Below, piece by piece: positions 25,001 to 35,210 of a stretch of DNA of 64,000 nt. Below the pieces are notes generated by a model. That model had not been told where the DNA came from. It did no database searches and was given only the letters and a program-made list of their open reading frames with translations. Each line of letters starts with the position of its first letter. Position 1 is the first letter of the stretch. This DNA comes from Acorus gramineus (taxonomy: Eukaryota > Streptophyta > Magnoliopsida > Acorales > Acoraceae), in the NCBI GenBank assembly GCA_030737835.1, contig CM060850.1, positions 9,677,877 to 9,741,876 on the forward strand, written 5' to 3'. Both the position numbers and the translations under genes were made by a program.

Positions 25001-25613
25001 TGGTGTGAAGCACATTTTTCGTTATCTTCGTGGAACGTCAGACATGGGTCTATTCTATGCAAAGGATTCCAATAATGGTGCACAACTAAAGGGTTATGCA
25101 GATTCAGGATATCTTTCAGATCCTCACAAAGCTTGCTTACAAACAGGCTATGTATTCACTTGCGGTGGCACAGCAATCTCTTGGCGATCTACGAAACAGA
25201 CTTTGGTCGCCACGTCTTCTAACCACCCTGAGATTCTTGCACTCCACGAAGCAAGCCGGGAATGCGTCTGGATAAGGTCTTTGGTTCATCATATTCGTAC
25301 TACATGCGGACTATCTCTCATTACAGATGTTCCAACAACTATATATGAAGACAATGCAACATGCATTGCTCAAATCAATGGGGGATATATCAAGGGTGAT
25401 AGAACGAAGCATATTTCTCTAAAATTCTTTTACACTCATGAGCTCCAGCAGAGACATGAAATTGATGTTCAACAAATTCAGTCAAAGGACAATCTTGCAG
25501 ATTTGTTTACTAAAGCTTTGTCGACATCAACATTCAAGAAGCTTTGGGATTTCTCTATGCACCCTATAAATAGAGAGGTTTTCTCTTGTATTCGATTAAC
25601 CAACAAATATTGA
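22059..25613 (+). pseudogene. Copia pol remnant: protease, integrase, reverse transcriptase, RNase H
   Basis: The first open block (to 22763) holds a protease-like segment (LADSATIHTIL) and the integrase HHCC finger (LWHDCLGHP ... CTSCSQGK). The reading shifts near 22720 in a C run, continues as integrase core (SIRLDGAGEFTS, HTQNGLAESF) to about 23040, then shifts again. A third block from 23037 carries the integrase C-terminal region (PLQLVLGHQP) and the start of the reverse transcriptase domain (GCKWVFARKRN). TGA stops fall at 24153-24155 and 24468-24470. The reverse transcriptase motif YVDDI lies near 24580, and RNase H with the terminal NLADLFTKAL follows. The frame runs into the LTR and stops at 25611-25613. 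Breaks are described only. Confidence 0.92.
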
Positions 25614-25703
25614 ATAAGAAATCTCTCTCTACTTCTCTTCTCTATATACTTGTGTGCTTTGCTTATATACTCTTAGATATCATATTCTATTTAGTTTACA
25701 ACA
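25542..25703 (+). repeat. right (3') LTR, truncated: U3 missing
   Basis: These 162 bases align with 20376-20537 of the left LTR without gaps. I see three differences, near the CTCTATG, GAGAGG and CTTTGCTTATA positions. The first 150 bases of the LTR, the end of pol and the polypurine tract are absent, and coding sequence joins the LTR directly at CTTTGGGAT. The 3' end of the element was therefore lost by an internal deletion. Confidence 0.85.
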
Positions 25704-25708
25704 AAAAA

Positions 25709-27185
25709 CTCTATTTTGCAACCCAAACATGGGATTGCACTTGGGTACTAGAATATTTTGAGAAGTGATGGAAATCATTAGAAGGGCGCAGATACATAGT
25801 CTTTTTTACAATCTCATTTGTAGTCACTATGTCACAGAATATATGATTTTTTTAATATATATTTTATTATATCTACGTGTACTCTATAAAAAATTAATAG
25901 AAAATATGAATTAATTGTAATTCATTAAGTGAGAATATGCTTTAAAATATAAAATAAAAAACCGAGTGCGGACTATGAAAGGACTTAAAAATAGAGTGCT
26001 GTTACACTCAGTTTTTTTTTTAGTCCAAAACACAGACTTATATACCTCGTTACAGATTCAGTGAAACTTGTATCTCGTTAGATTATGCATATACATCACT
26101 AAATTTTTTCTTACATTTATTATTAAAAATGAGTTCATTCAACTCAAAATATAGTGATATGCGCTTTAAAGCACATACCTTATTAGATGATGTTTACTAT
26201 TTCAAAAAAATAAAAATATGTAAGATCTGAGTTTTGATCGATGAATGTGACTGAGTGTATCATTTTCCTTAAAAATAAGACCACTATATAACATTTTCTG
26301 ATGAAAGATCCATTCGGGGTGGCTTGGACTTTGGGATCAAATGAATGCATTCTGGTGTTAAAGACATAGGCCCAATACTTGTTTAGCCCGATGGACCCAT
26401 CCCAACTTTACCAACTTCTGTGATTTGGCGATGTTACACTTGTTTTGTTTTTACAATCCAAAATACAGTTATATATATTTCGTTAAAAATGCAGTGAAAC
26501 ATATACACAGTTGACGATATATATATTTTGTTAAATAATGTAAATATCTCGTTAAATTTTTTCTTATACTTACTAAAAACGAGTTCATTCAATTTGAAAT
26601 GGAACGATAATTTTTTTATTAAAGCATATACATCATACTTTTTTTTAAATAAAAATATGTGTGGTCTGCGTTTTTTCCTCTATGATTTGTATGCACTATA
26701 GATATGCTTTTTTATTCGTTTGATTGAACTTGTGTTGAGATCATGTGAAAGTTTAATTTAGTTCTACCACCCTATGTTGAAATGCAAAGATGAATAGAAA
26801 ATTCAAATGCTAGTTTTTTTGGTTGGAGTAGAAAAAATCCTTACCCTTTGCTCTCTATGGACTATCATAAACCATTGCCTCATCCAATCATAAAGGCATT
26901 TGAAATTACAATTTTTAAATTATCTAGTTTAATTATATCACATGAATTCCTTTTCCTCAACTAAAGGTAACAGTAATAAATAATTTAAATGGAAGAATGA
27001 AGGCAAGATTTTGAAGATATTCATCGCTTTCTTAAGATCCTTAAATGGGAGTAGGAATTAGAAAATCCCTTCATAATAATTGTTCCATTCCTACTCAAAA
27101 TGGAGGAGGGAAAACATACTTTTTTTCCTAAAGGATTAAAGCTTAGAAGCACGACTTCATCAAATCTTTGAAAGGGGCACTACAG
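25709..27185. other. A/T-rich intergenic DNA with two copies of a dispersed repeat
   Basis: Two related segments, about 25990-26270 and 26430-26690, share TATACCTCGTT/TATATTTCGTT, CAGTGAAAC, AAATTTTTTCTTA, GAGTTCATTCAA and TTAAAGCACATAC-like text. The first copy has inverted ends (GTTACACTCAG and CTGAGTGTATC). Related segments occur at 44925-45215, 62390-62670 and at the window end. No gene seen. Confidence 0.5.
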
Positions 27186-27990
27186 ATAGGCCTGTCAACG
27201 GGTCGGGTCCGGGTCGGGTCGGGGTGGACCTGGACCCGACCCGTGACAGGACCCGGCGGGTCCGGGTCCAACCCAGGACCCGACGGGTCCGAAGAAATGT
27301 GGACCCGGACCCGTCGGACCCGGGTCGGGTCCGGGTCCGACCCGACCCAGATGGTTGGGTAAAAAAAAAAAAAAAGAAGAGAAGAGCTCATGTATTTGTT
27401 TGTCTTATCATTCTATTTGAAATTTTTTGTAATAAAACATTATTGTTAATAAGACTATGTTTGAATATAATTTTATACAATTCAAAAGAAGTAAATGAAT
27501 TATTAAACAACATCCAAAACAATAATCACTAACGTAAAAAACATATTAACCTAAATAATAAACATAACTAACCTAAACAACATTCAAAACAATATTAACC
27601 TAAACAACATTCAAAACAATAAACATTAACATATTAACCTAAATAATAAACATAAATCATGCAACAAACTAATTAATCATACAAATTCAAATGCTAATAA
27701 GTTAATTGTCCAAAACAAATCGATTTATAGGCTTGTTATGATTATGATTTATGAACTTGTAGATACAAAAATAAGTTAAGTAAGAAATAAAATTATGTAT
27801 CAACTAATACTAATGGTCTTATAATATATGAACATATATTAAAAAAAACAGTCGGGTCCAACGGGTCGGGGCGGAGTGGACCCGGACCCGACCCGTTTGT
27901 TTGTTCGGGTCCAACTCGGGTCGGGTATATTACGCGTGTAATCGGGTCCGGGTCGGGTCAGGTGGACCCGACCCGTTGACAGGCCTACGC
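27186..27990. mobile_element. TIR element with G/C-rich ends (hAT/MITE-like)
   Basis: Both ends carry the inverted sequence TAGGCCTGTCAACGGGTCGG, facing inward. Each end then consists of 100-180 bases of GGGTC/GACCC repeats. The middle is A/T-rich with a repeated AACCTAAACAACATTCAAAA unit near 27540-27660. There is no transposase frame, so it would be non-autonomous. The ends resemble plant hAT-type MITEs that start with AGGCCTGTCAA. No 8-bp target duplication could be confirmed. Confidence 0.6.
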
Positions 27991-28135
27991 GTGTTTTTTT
28001 GTTTTTTTTTTTGTTTTGGTAGGAAGGCTCTGTATTCAGAGCAGTTTTTTCACTTGTCATAGGCAGGAATTGATCCTGAATCACCCGCATGGAGGCCCGG
28101 TGTCTCTACCGCCACACCAATGCGTGCGGGGACGA
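27991..28135 (-). mobile_element. tRNA-derived SINE
   Basis: On the minus strand the element starts GTCCCCGCACGCATTGGTG. It contains a box A-like TGGTGTGGCGGTAGAG and a box B-like GGATCAATTCCTGCC, and ends in an A-rich tail, seen on the plus strand as a long T/G tract at 27995-28018. The 13-mer GAAAGGGGCACTA lies just beyond its head (28136) and also at 27171, on the far side of the neighbouring TIR element. This looks like a target duplication later split by that element. Confidence 0.65.
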
Positions 28136-28148
28136 AAGGGGCACTATC

Positions 28149-29954
28149 GAGTTGGCCCATCTGACCTATATATTCTTTAAACTAGTCAAATTCAATAGTT
28201 AGAAGAAAATGAACACTTTATCATACCCACATATGACGATCTATTTTTATTTTATTTTTTTATGGTCAAAGAAACATCTCTCCTTTTCTCCCAAGAGTCC
28301 TACCCTGTTCAAATGTTCCCCATTTTTTGGTAGGAAACAAAGCTTAAAAGTAGGTTCTATGCCTTTACAAGTGGTAGAAATTTTTTATGGTTTTTAAATG
28401 ACACCATTGCTTTTTAAATTGCAAATATTGGTCTAAACCCCCCCCCCCTCCCCTTAACTTAAAACCCAATGTTTAATTACGAAGTTGAAACAATTTCCTA
28501 CCAAAAAAAAAAAAAAAAAATTTCATTTAAAAACTACTAAAAATCTGAAAAGTCACCTTTCTTAAAAGTCACCTTATAGCAGACATACAATTCAAAAACC
28601 ATCTATATTTCTACAAACATAGGTAATTCCATTGTCAAAGTTGGGGCAGACATACAATTCTATGAAAACTTACAAAATCTCAATTAACATCCCTGTGTTA
28701 AATTTTCATCCAAATTTAATAGAATATTATCAAAATATTTCATTAATTATCATGTAATTGTGTGTATATTATAGTCTTTATAAACAATTATAAAGACAAA
28801 TTAATCTTGAAAAGATCAAATTGTCTATTTGGGGGGATTAAAAAATTGGGGACAATTGAGATCTTAATCTGTCTATTGGTGTTGGGGGTTGGTCCAGAGG
28901 TGAGTTGATGCCCTGTCTACTCCTGCGTTGCCCAGACTCTTTTCCTTTTTTCTTTAGCACCATTTTTCATTTGCTCTATATTCTTTCCGCTCTCATTTAG
29001 ACATGTACGTACTCTTTTTTTTTTTTTTTAATAAAATTGGTTGGTCACAAAAGTGTATCTTTTTTTCAAAATAAAATAAAATCATTTCATCGTATAAGTT
29101 AGAGTTAACTAGGGTATGTTGGGTTAGAGTTAACCTTTGTTGACAAAAGGGATGTATATAGATTTTTTTGAGTTTACAAGCACTTATACGCCTACCTTAA
29201 CTTTAACAAGGACTTATTTATGATTATTCAAGTTTAAAGGGACGGAAAAGTTTTTAACATTTTATAAATTAAATTAAATAATTGAGGGAAAAGCAAAGCG
29301 ATAGAGAAATAAAGTCAGAGCACCTCACCATCTCGACTTTCCGTTTCGTGGGAACGAATAACGACCAACCGCCATTCAAAAGCCAACGGACCCTCTTCAA
29401 AACCATAATTCCACCAATCATAACCGTCCAATGCATGATCTCCAAATGAATGGCCATTCTCTTCATCCAAAAAGCGACCGTCCAACATCCCATCTCATCA
29501 AATGGACGGTTCTGATCTCGATTCATCGAAACAACCGCCCCCCAAAAAAATGATTTTGTCGAATTATAAAACATACGAAAAAAAAGCGTGACGAGACTAA
29601 TCTGCGTTTCATCACTTCCTGGAATCTGACACCGTCAGATCTTTAAAGATTCACGAGAGCCGATGATGCCCACTCACTATCCATCGATAACGTCTTTTAA
29701 CTGTTTGGATGCCGTGATAACAGTTTCTCTTCAACGTGTATTTACAAAACCCCATGTTTTGAACGGCCACGATTACGTGATGGATCAAAACCCATTCGCA
29801 AATCGCAACCTTTAATAAGGGCAAAAACGTCAGAACAGTCGATGGTCCGCTCCCACTTAAATTTTGGAGGTCCAAAGAATCTACGGATCAGATCGTCTCC
29901 CGAGAAAAAACACCAAAAGGACGGTCAAGCGTCCCCAGTACCGTTTTCGCGCCG
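28149..29954. other. gene-free DNA upstream of CYP78A
   Basis: A/T-rich to about 29280, then balanced in composition. The motif ACCGTCCA/GGACGGT recurs between 29400 and 29930. A run of C (about 28440) and several A or T tracts are present. No coding sequence is supported; the region near 29600-29950 may carry distal regulatory sequence for CYP78A. Confidence 0.4.
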
Positions 29955-30306
29955 CCTGAGCAGCGGGAGGTGGGTCCCCCGATTGATCAGTCCCCAACAA
30001 TCAGACGGCTGTGTATTAACTGAGTCATGTTCCACCAAAGGACTTCAGCCGTCGATTCAGGTTCGTACGGTTATTGAAGGTGAAGCGAGTGGGGTCCCAC
30101 ACCTCCTCTGACACACGAACTGATCCGGGGCCTGAGCAGCGGGAGGTGGGTCCCCCGATTGATCAGTCCCCAACAATCAGACGGCTGTGTATTAACTGAG
30201 TCATGTTCCACCAAAGGACTTCAGCCGTCGATTCAGGTTCGTACGGTTATTGAAGGTGAAGCGAGTGGGGTCCCACACCTCCTCTGACACACGAACTGAT
30301 CCGGGC
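29955..30306 (+). repeat. perfect 176-bp tandem duplication upstream of CYP78A
   Basis: The unit starting CCTGAGCAGCGGGAGGTGGG and ending CGAACTGATCCGGG occurs at 29955-30130 and again at 30131-30306, and I see no mismatch. The unit lies about 515-866 bases before the CYP78A start codon. It is G/C-rich and contains TGAGTCATG (an AP-1/bZIP-like TGAGTCA) and two CAGCCGTCGAT/CAGACGGCTG-like sites. The identity implies a very recent event or an assembly duplication. Confidence 0.9.
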
Positions 30307-30685
30307 GGCGCCGTAACGGGCAGTCCTGCCCGTCCTGCCCGGATTTCACACGCTCCCCGAAACGGATGGGCCAGGCACGTGCCGATTCGTCCCCCGGCCT
30401 TCCCCATCCACACACGTGTCGCAAGTCCCAACAGGCCTATGTTCATTTACCAAAACACCCTCCTCCGTTGTATCCTTTGGAAACCGTGGGTCCGAGGATA
30501 TAATGGTCATTTTATGTCCCGACAAGAGCTGCTCCGAATCAGGGAAAATCCCCCAGTGTACAAAACGGCAGCGTGGTATAGTCACGCCAGCTGACGAGTG
30601 GTCAACAGTCAAAACTCTGTACGACTTGGGTGTGAGGATATCAGTTTTAACCGGGGTTAAATTTTAACCACGGGACTCACCACCC

Positions 30686-30692
30686 TATTTAA
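30686..30692 (+). promoter_or_regulatory. TATA-like box of CYP78A
   Basis: TATTTAA in CACCCTATTTAACCCCC lies about 130 bases before the ATG. A C/T-rich leader with (CT)n at about 30728-30748 follows, a common plant 5' leader layout. The transcription start was not determined. Confidence 0.5.
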
Positions 30693-30820
30693 CCCCCATA
30701 TCTCATGCTCTTCGTCTGCACTCTCACTCACTCTCTCTCTCTCTCACTCACAGAAAAACCGCTTTTGCTTCCCCTGAAAACCACCCAAACTTCCCAAGAA
30801 AACCGCTTTTGATCGAAACC

Positions 30821-32992
30821 ATGACGACCCATCTCGAGCTTCTCTTCGACTTGCTCTGTTTCCTTCCCAAAACGGTCCCTCCCGAATACTTCGCTGTGCT
30901 TCTCGCTTTCATGGCCGTCTTTGCTTTCTGGCTCGTCCCGGGCGGGCTCGCCTGGGCCCGCTCGTCGGGCCGAATCCCCGGCCCGTCAGGCATACCCATC
31001 CTTGGACTCATCCCCGCATTCACCGGCCCGACGACCCACCGCGTCCTCGCCGACCTCGCCGACGCTTTCGGTGCCAAGTCTCTCATGGCGTTCTCTGTCG
31101 GGATGACCCGGTTTGTCATATCGAGCCGGCCCGACACGGCGAAGGAGATCCTCAACAGCTCCGCCTTCGCCGACCGGCCCGTGAAGGAGTCGGCGTACGA
31201 GCTCCTCTTCCACCGCGCGATGGGTTTCGCCCCGTTCGGTCAGTACTGGCGTGACCTTCGCAGGATCTCCGCGACCCATCTCTTCTCCCCGAAACGACTT
31301 GCTGGTTTTTCGGGCTCTCGGGCTCAAATCGGGCTGAAAATGGTGGGCGACGTGACAGCCTCCATGAACAAGTGTGGGGAGGTCCAAGTGAAGGAGATAT
31401 TGCATTTTGGGTCCTTGAATAACGTCATGATGAGTGTGTTTGGGAAAAGTTATGACTTTGGGAGGGCCAATGAAGGTTTGGAGTTGGAGGGGTTGGTGAA
31501 GGAGGGGTATGAGTTGCTTGGGATGTTCAACTGGAGTGATCACTTGCCTTTGTTGGGGTGGTTGGACTTGCAGGGGGTGAGGAGGAGGTGCAGGGATCTG
31601 GTGGTCAGGGTGAACCGGTTCGTTGGGTCCATCGTTGAGGAGCATCGGAACCGTAGGATGGTTGGTGGGGGAATCGACGGTGGAGATGGAAAGATGGGTG
31701 ATTTTGTTGATGTGCTGCTTGATCTAGAGATGGAGGAGAGGCTCTCTGAATCTGACATGATTGCTGTTCTTTGGGTATGTTTCATTTTGTCTTCCTTTAT
31801 TAAAAATATCATTTTTTTCCTTTTGTTTTGGATTGGGTTATTATTTTTATCATTCATAGTTTGATAAGGAAATGCAATGGATAATTATTCATTGACCTTT
31901 CTTCTTGTTTGATGTTTTGATTATTGATATTCATTTGGCCTCATTTGTTTGTGCTTTTTCAAATGAGTTGTGATTTTTTTCATTAATCATTGAAGGGAGG
32001 ATGGAAAGGTTATTTGTGATGATCATTCTTTTGTTTGCATCTCTTTAGCTTCACTCTGTAGTTTCCAATAATATTCTCTGGATAAACCACTTGTCTGAGT
32101 GATTTTTTTGTGGTGCTGAATCTGCTGATATGGTTTTTTGTTTTTTCTCTGTTGGGTTCTAACCAGATTTTTCTCAATCATATTCTGTAGTTGGTTCAGT
32201 AGAAAATGATGTAATGTTTTCTTGTACTACTGTTCATAATATCTGTTGTTGTCTCTGGCCATGTTTGTTTGCAATCTCAACTTCTACTTTTAATTGTCAC
32301 TTTCACCTTATCTTCCTTTTCAGTATCGAAATGTTCTGATAAAGAAACCATCTTTACATGGTTTTCATTTTCTTCTTTATGATCCTTTCCAGGAAATGAT
32401 TTTCCGAGGAACCGATACCGTGGCGATCCTCCTCGAATGGATTCTAGCAAGGATGGTCCTTCACCCAGACATCCAATCCAAAGTCCAATCTGAAATCGAC
32501 GCCATCGTCGGTAAAACCCGCCCCGTATCTGATTCCGACATCCCAAACCTCCCATACCTCCAATCAATTGTCAAAGAGACTCTCCGACTCCACCCACCAG
32601 GGCCATTGCTTTCATGGGCACGTCTCGCCATCCACGATGTCCATGTCGGCCACCAGTTCGTCCCGGCGGGCACTACTGCAATGGTGAACATGTGGGCTAT
32701 CACCCATGATGAGAAGGTTTGGCGTGAGCCCGAATCGTTCATGCCCGAGCGGTTCATGGAGGAGGATGTGAGCATCTTAGGCTCTGATTTGAGGCTCGCG
32801 CCTTTCGGTTCGGGAAGGCGGGTCTGCCCGGGCAAGGCGATGGGGCTTGCTAGTGTCCATCTTTGGTTGGCTCAGCTGCTTCAGGGGTTCAAATGGATCC
32901 CAACAGATGGTGGTGTGGACTTGTCTGAGTGTTTGAAGATGTCTATGGAGATGAAGAAGCCTTTGGTGTGCAAGGCTGTGAAGAGGTGCTGA
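30821..32992 (+). CDS. CYP78A: CYP78A-family cytochrome P450 (KLUH type)
   Basis: A plant cytochrome P450 mono-oxygenase anchored in the ER. The CYP78A family controls organ and seed size through a non-cell-autonomous signal whose substrate is not settled. Two exons, 30821-31774 and 32393-32992, join in phase 0 (LW|EMIF), giving 517 residues, normal for the family. The ATG is in [17 protein letters not shown]; an earlier in-frame TTG is not used. Seen in order: membrane anchor (about 22-45), proline hinge [12 protein letters not shown]-helix WRDLRR, I-helix RGTDT (323-327), ExxR as KETLR (E380, R383), PERF (436-439) and the haem loop [10 protein letters not shown] with Cys 463. No break was found. 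Exon 1 is much richer in G+C than the flanks. The single-intron structure is typical of CYP78A. I cannot assign the exact paralogue. Confidence 0.95.
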
Positions 32993-33543
32993 AAAGCTTC
33001 ATTTCATGATGGTTTTCTTTTTGGTTTTTATCTGACTTGACTTGTTTTGGAGGTGATGATGATGGACTTATTATTATTATCTCCTATGTTTTGTATGTTC
33101 TCTAAGTTAGCTGTGTTTGCTTTTTTAGGTTATGGTTGTTGTTAGAAAGTTTGGACTTTGCATGTTTTCTGGTTGGTGGTTTCTTTTTGTATGAAAGGGA
33201 AGTTTATTTTGTGGTGATGATGTATACAGGTTGTTCATGCAATGTAAACAGCTTTTGATTTCCATATTACGGACAGATGACATGGAAGTTTTTTGTTTTT
33301 GTTAAAGATGGTTTTCCGGTGTTTATTTGATGTTCAACTTGTTTTGAGCTTCAAAGTGGTTACACTGTGTTGGTTTTTATCACATGACTTTGTTCCTATT
33401 TTTTTTCATCACATTCTATTTGTGGATTAATTGACAAAGGACCTGCTAAACAATGTTTTCAGTTTTGATGGGGGTGGTTGGAATGAATGAATTCCCACGT
33501 CTGGCAGATTTTCTATAGTTCACATTGTTGTCATTTCTATTTC
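32993..33543 (+). other. CYP78A 3' untranslated region and downstream DNA
   Basis: T-rich sequence following the CYP78A stop. Several AATAAA-like or TTTTGTATG-type motifs could serve for polyadenylation, but none stands out. No other gene seen. Confidence 0.4.
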
Positions 33544-34565
33544 CTTTTTTTTTTTTTTTTTTTTTTTTTATGTAACTGGTAGTCCATTGCTACCCTGATA
33601 TCATATAATAAACGAGGTTACAACATCCAAACTACACATAAGCGGTAAATGAAAACAACTTGCATGAAAGAAGACAAAGATGAGGGATCTATTCTTCCCA
33701 TGCAAGGATAAAAAACATCAATAAATACACCTAATGAACTGGAGTAAAAACCCATTCGGTGGAGCACGATGGAAGTTGCGCCTATTATGAATCTCCCCTA
33801 ATCCCTGATGAATCCTTATATAGACTCCCATAAGTTTTTTGAATAGAACTGCTGACCTCGGAACACTACCAAGTTCCTCGTGAGCCAGATCGTCCAAAGA
33901 CCACCCAAAACCACCAACCGGCGCACCTTGGCGTCGCTGCTACAATCAATGCGTTTGGACAACCTTCTCGTTGCTAGCCAAAATTCTTTCATCGAAGGCC
34001 AATCAAGACGATGGTTGCAGAGAGAGACCCCAACCTCACCCACAAATCTTTTGCAACCGCACACTCCCTGAAAATATGGTCTACAGATTCCATTCCGCCA
34101 TTGCAAAGGATGTACACTGTGGAAATGGTGAGACACCACTTCGCACAATAATCCTTTGTGAGGATCCTGCCATAACAAACCAACCACACAAATACTTTGA
34201 CTTTGAGAGGGGCCGCCGATCCCCATATGATCCAACGCCGTGCGACCATCTCCGGGCTGTGAGAAGCCAAGCGACGCCACCATAAGTACCCCCGCCGCAC
34301 GGTGTAAACCCTCGTGCAAGGCACCACTCCACAATACCATGTCAGGAATCCCCACGGCCAAAGGAGAGCCTGCGAGAATGTGGATTAGCTTTGTCGCTTG
34401 CGAAGACTCCACAGGAGACGGTGGCCTCCGAAACCGCAGCAGTCACTATGAATCTCCCCCAATCCCTGATGAATCCTTCTGTAGACTCTCATAAGTTCTC
34501 TGAATAGAACTGCAAACCTCGGAACACTACCGAGTTCCTCGTGAGCCAAATCGCCCAAAGACCAG
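33544..34565 (-). mobile_element. 3' remnant of a LINE (zf-RVT domain), rearranged
   Basis: On the minus strand the text reads PLKVKVFVWLVCYGRILTKD, then CNGGMESVDHIFRECAVAKDLW, the signature of the zinc-binding zf-RVT domain at the end of plant LINE ORF2. After a frame change near 34010 it continues as GLWTIWLTRNLVVFRG. A run of about 20-29 T near 33546-33570 is the element's poly(A) tail on this strand. A block of about 120 bases (33783-33905) is repeated at 34446-34565, so two LINE 3' pieces are fused or one is partly duplicated. There is no reverse transcriptase domain; it is a dead fragment. Confidence 0.8.
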
Positions 34566-34738
34566 CCGGAATACCTAACATGTTTTTCCCTTTAAAACCT
34601 TCAATAACTTACCTCCCATTTGCTCTCTAGCTTATCTAGGGTTATACTGTTTGTTTGTTTGTTTTTTTTTTTTTGGGTTTGTGTAATGTTTTGTCTTTTA
34701 TATATTTGTATTATTAATTATAAATGATGAGAACGAAA

Positions 34739-35210
34739 AAAAAAAATCTGTACTGGAATAGTGATTCAGATTTATTTTAAATCATAAGGCGTAACTACGG
34801 ACATATTTTTTATGATTAAATAACAAATGAGGGTTCATGGAATATGGTTGGTAAAGAATTACTACTAATGAAATAATGGGTGCTCTTTTTTATTTCAACA
34901 ACAGAAACTATGTTGAATGAAAATGTTTGCAAGGCAATGAAATGTCATTATATATTCCAAGAGCAAGAAGAAAATATATCTGTATTGGCATAGTTATTCA
35001 AGTTTATTCTAAATCATAAGGCGTAACTAGGGACATGTTTTTTAGGATTAAACAACATATGAGGGTTCATGGAATATAATTGGTAAAGAATTACTACAAA
35101 TAAAAAAATGGGTGCTCTTTTTTATTTTAACAACAAAAACTATATTGAATCAAAATATTTGCAAGGCAATGAAATGTCATTATATATTCCAAGATCTTTT
35201 TAGCATGTAA
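34739..35210. repeat. tandem duplication, period 231 bp
   Basis: Two diverged copies share ATCATAAGGCGTAACTA, GAGGGTTCATGGAATAT, TTGGTAAAGAATTACTAC, ATGGGTGCTCTTTTTTATTT and GGCAATGAAATGTCATTATA. The copies start near 34748 and 34979. There is no coding potential. Confidence 0.85.

Larger units (their letters stand above)
20221..25708 (+). mobile_element. decayed Ty1/Copia LTR retrotransposon
   Basis: A 5.5-kb element in the order LTR, leader, protease, integrase, reverse transcriptase, RNase H, LTR, which defines Copia. The left LTR (20226-20537) begins TGTTGT and ends ACAACA. The right LTR ends ACAACA at 25703. AAAAA lies on both outer sides (20221-20225 and 25704-25708), a plausible 5-bp target duplication though low in complexity. 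No gag with a CCHC knuckle is recognisable. Pol is interrupted by two frameshifts and two stops, and the 3' LTR has lost U3. The element cannot move by itself. Confidence 0.9.

Noticed and set aside
27143..28090. Open frames rich in Pro/Asp/Arg/Gly on both strands
   Set aside because: Products of the GGGTC/GACCC repeats at the ends of the TIR element.
30201..30667. Overlapping frames of 63-114 codons upstream of CYP78A
   Set aside because: They lie on both strands in the G/C-rich promoter and the 176-bp duplication, with no conserved domain and no splice logic.
30986..31645. 219-codon minus-strand frame
   Set aside because: Antisense of CYP78A exon 1; long because of the high G+C of that exon.
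33816..34494. Possible host genes (198-, 112- and 104-codon frames)
   Set aside because: The minus-strand frames match the LINE zf-RVT end in pieces, and the plus-strand frames are their shadows.
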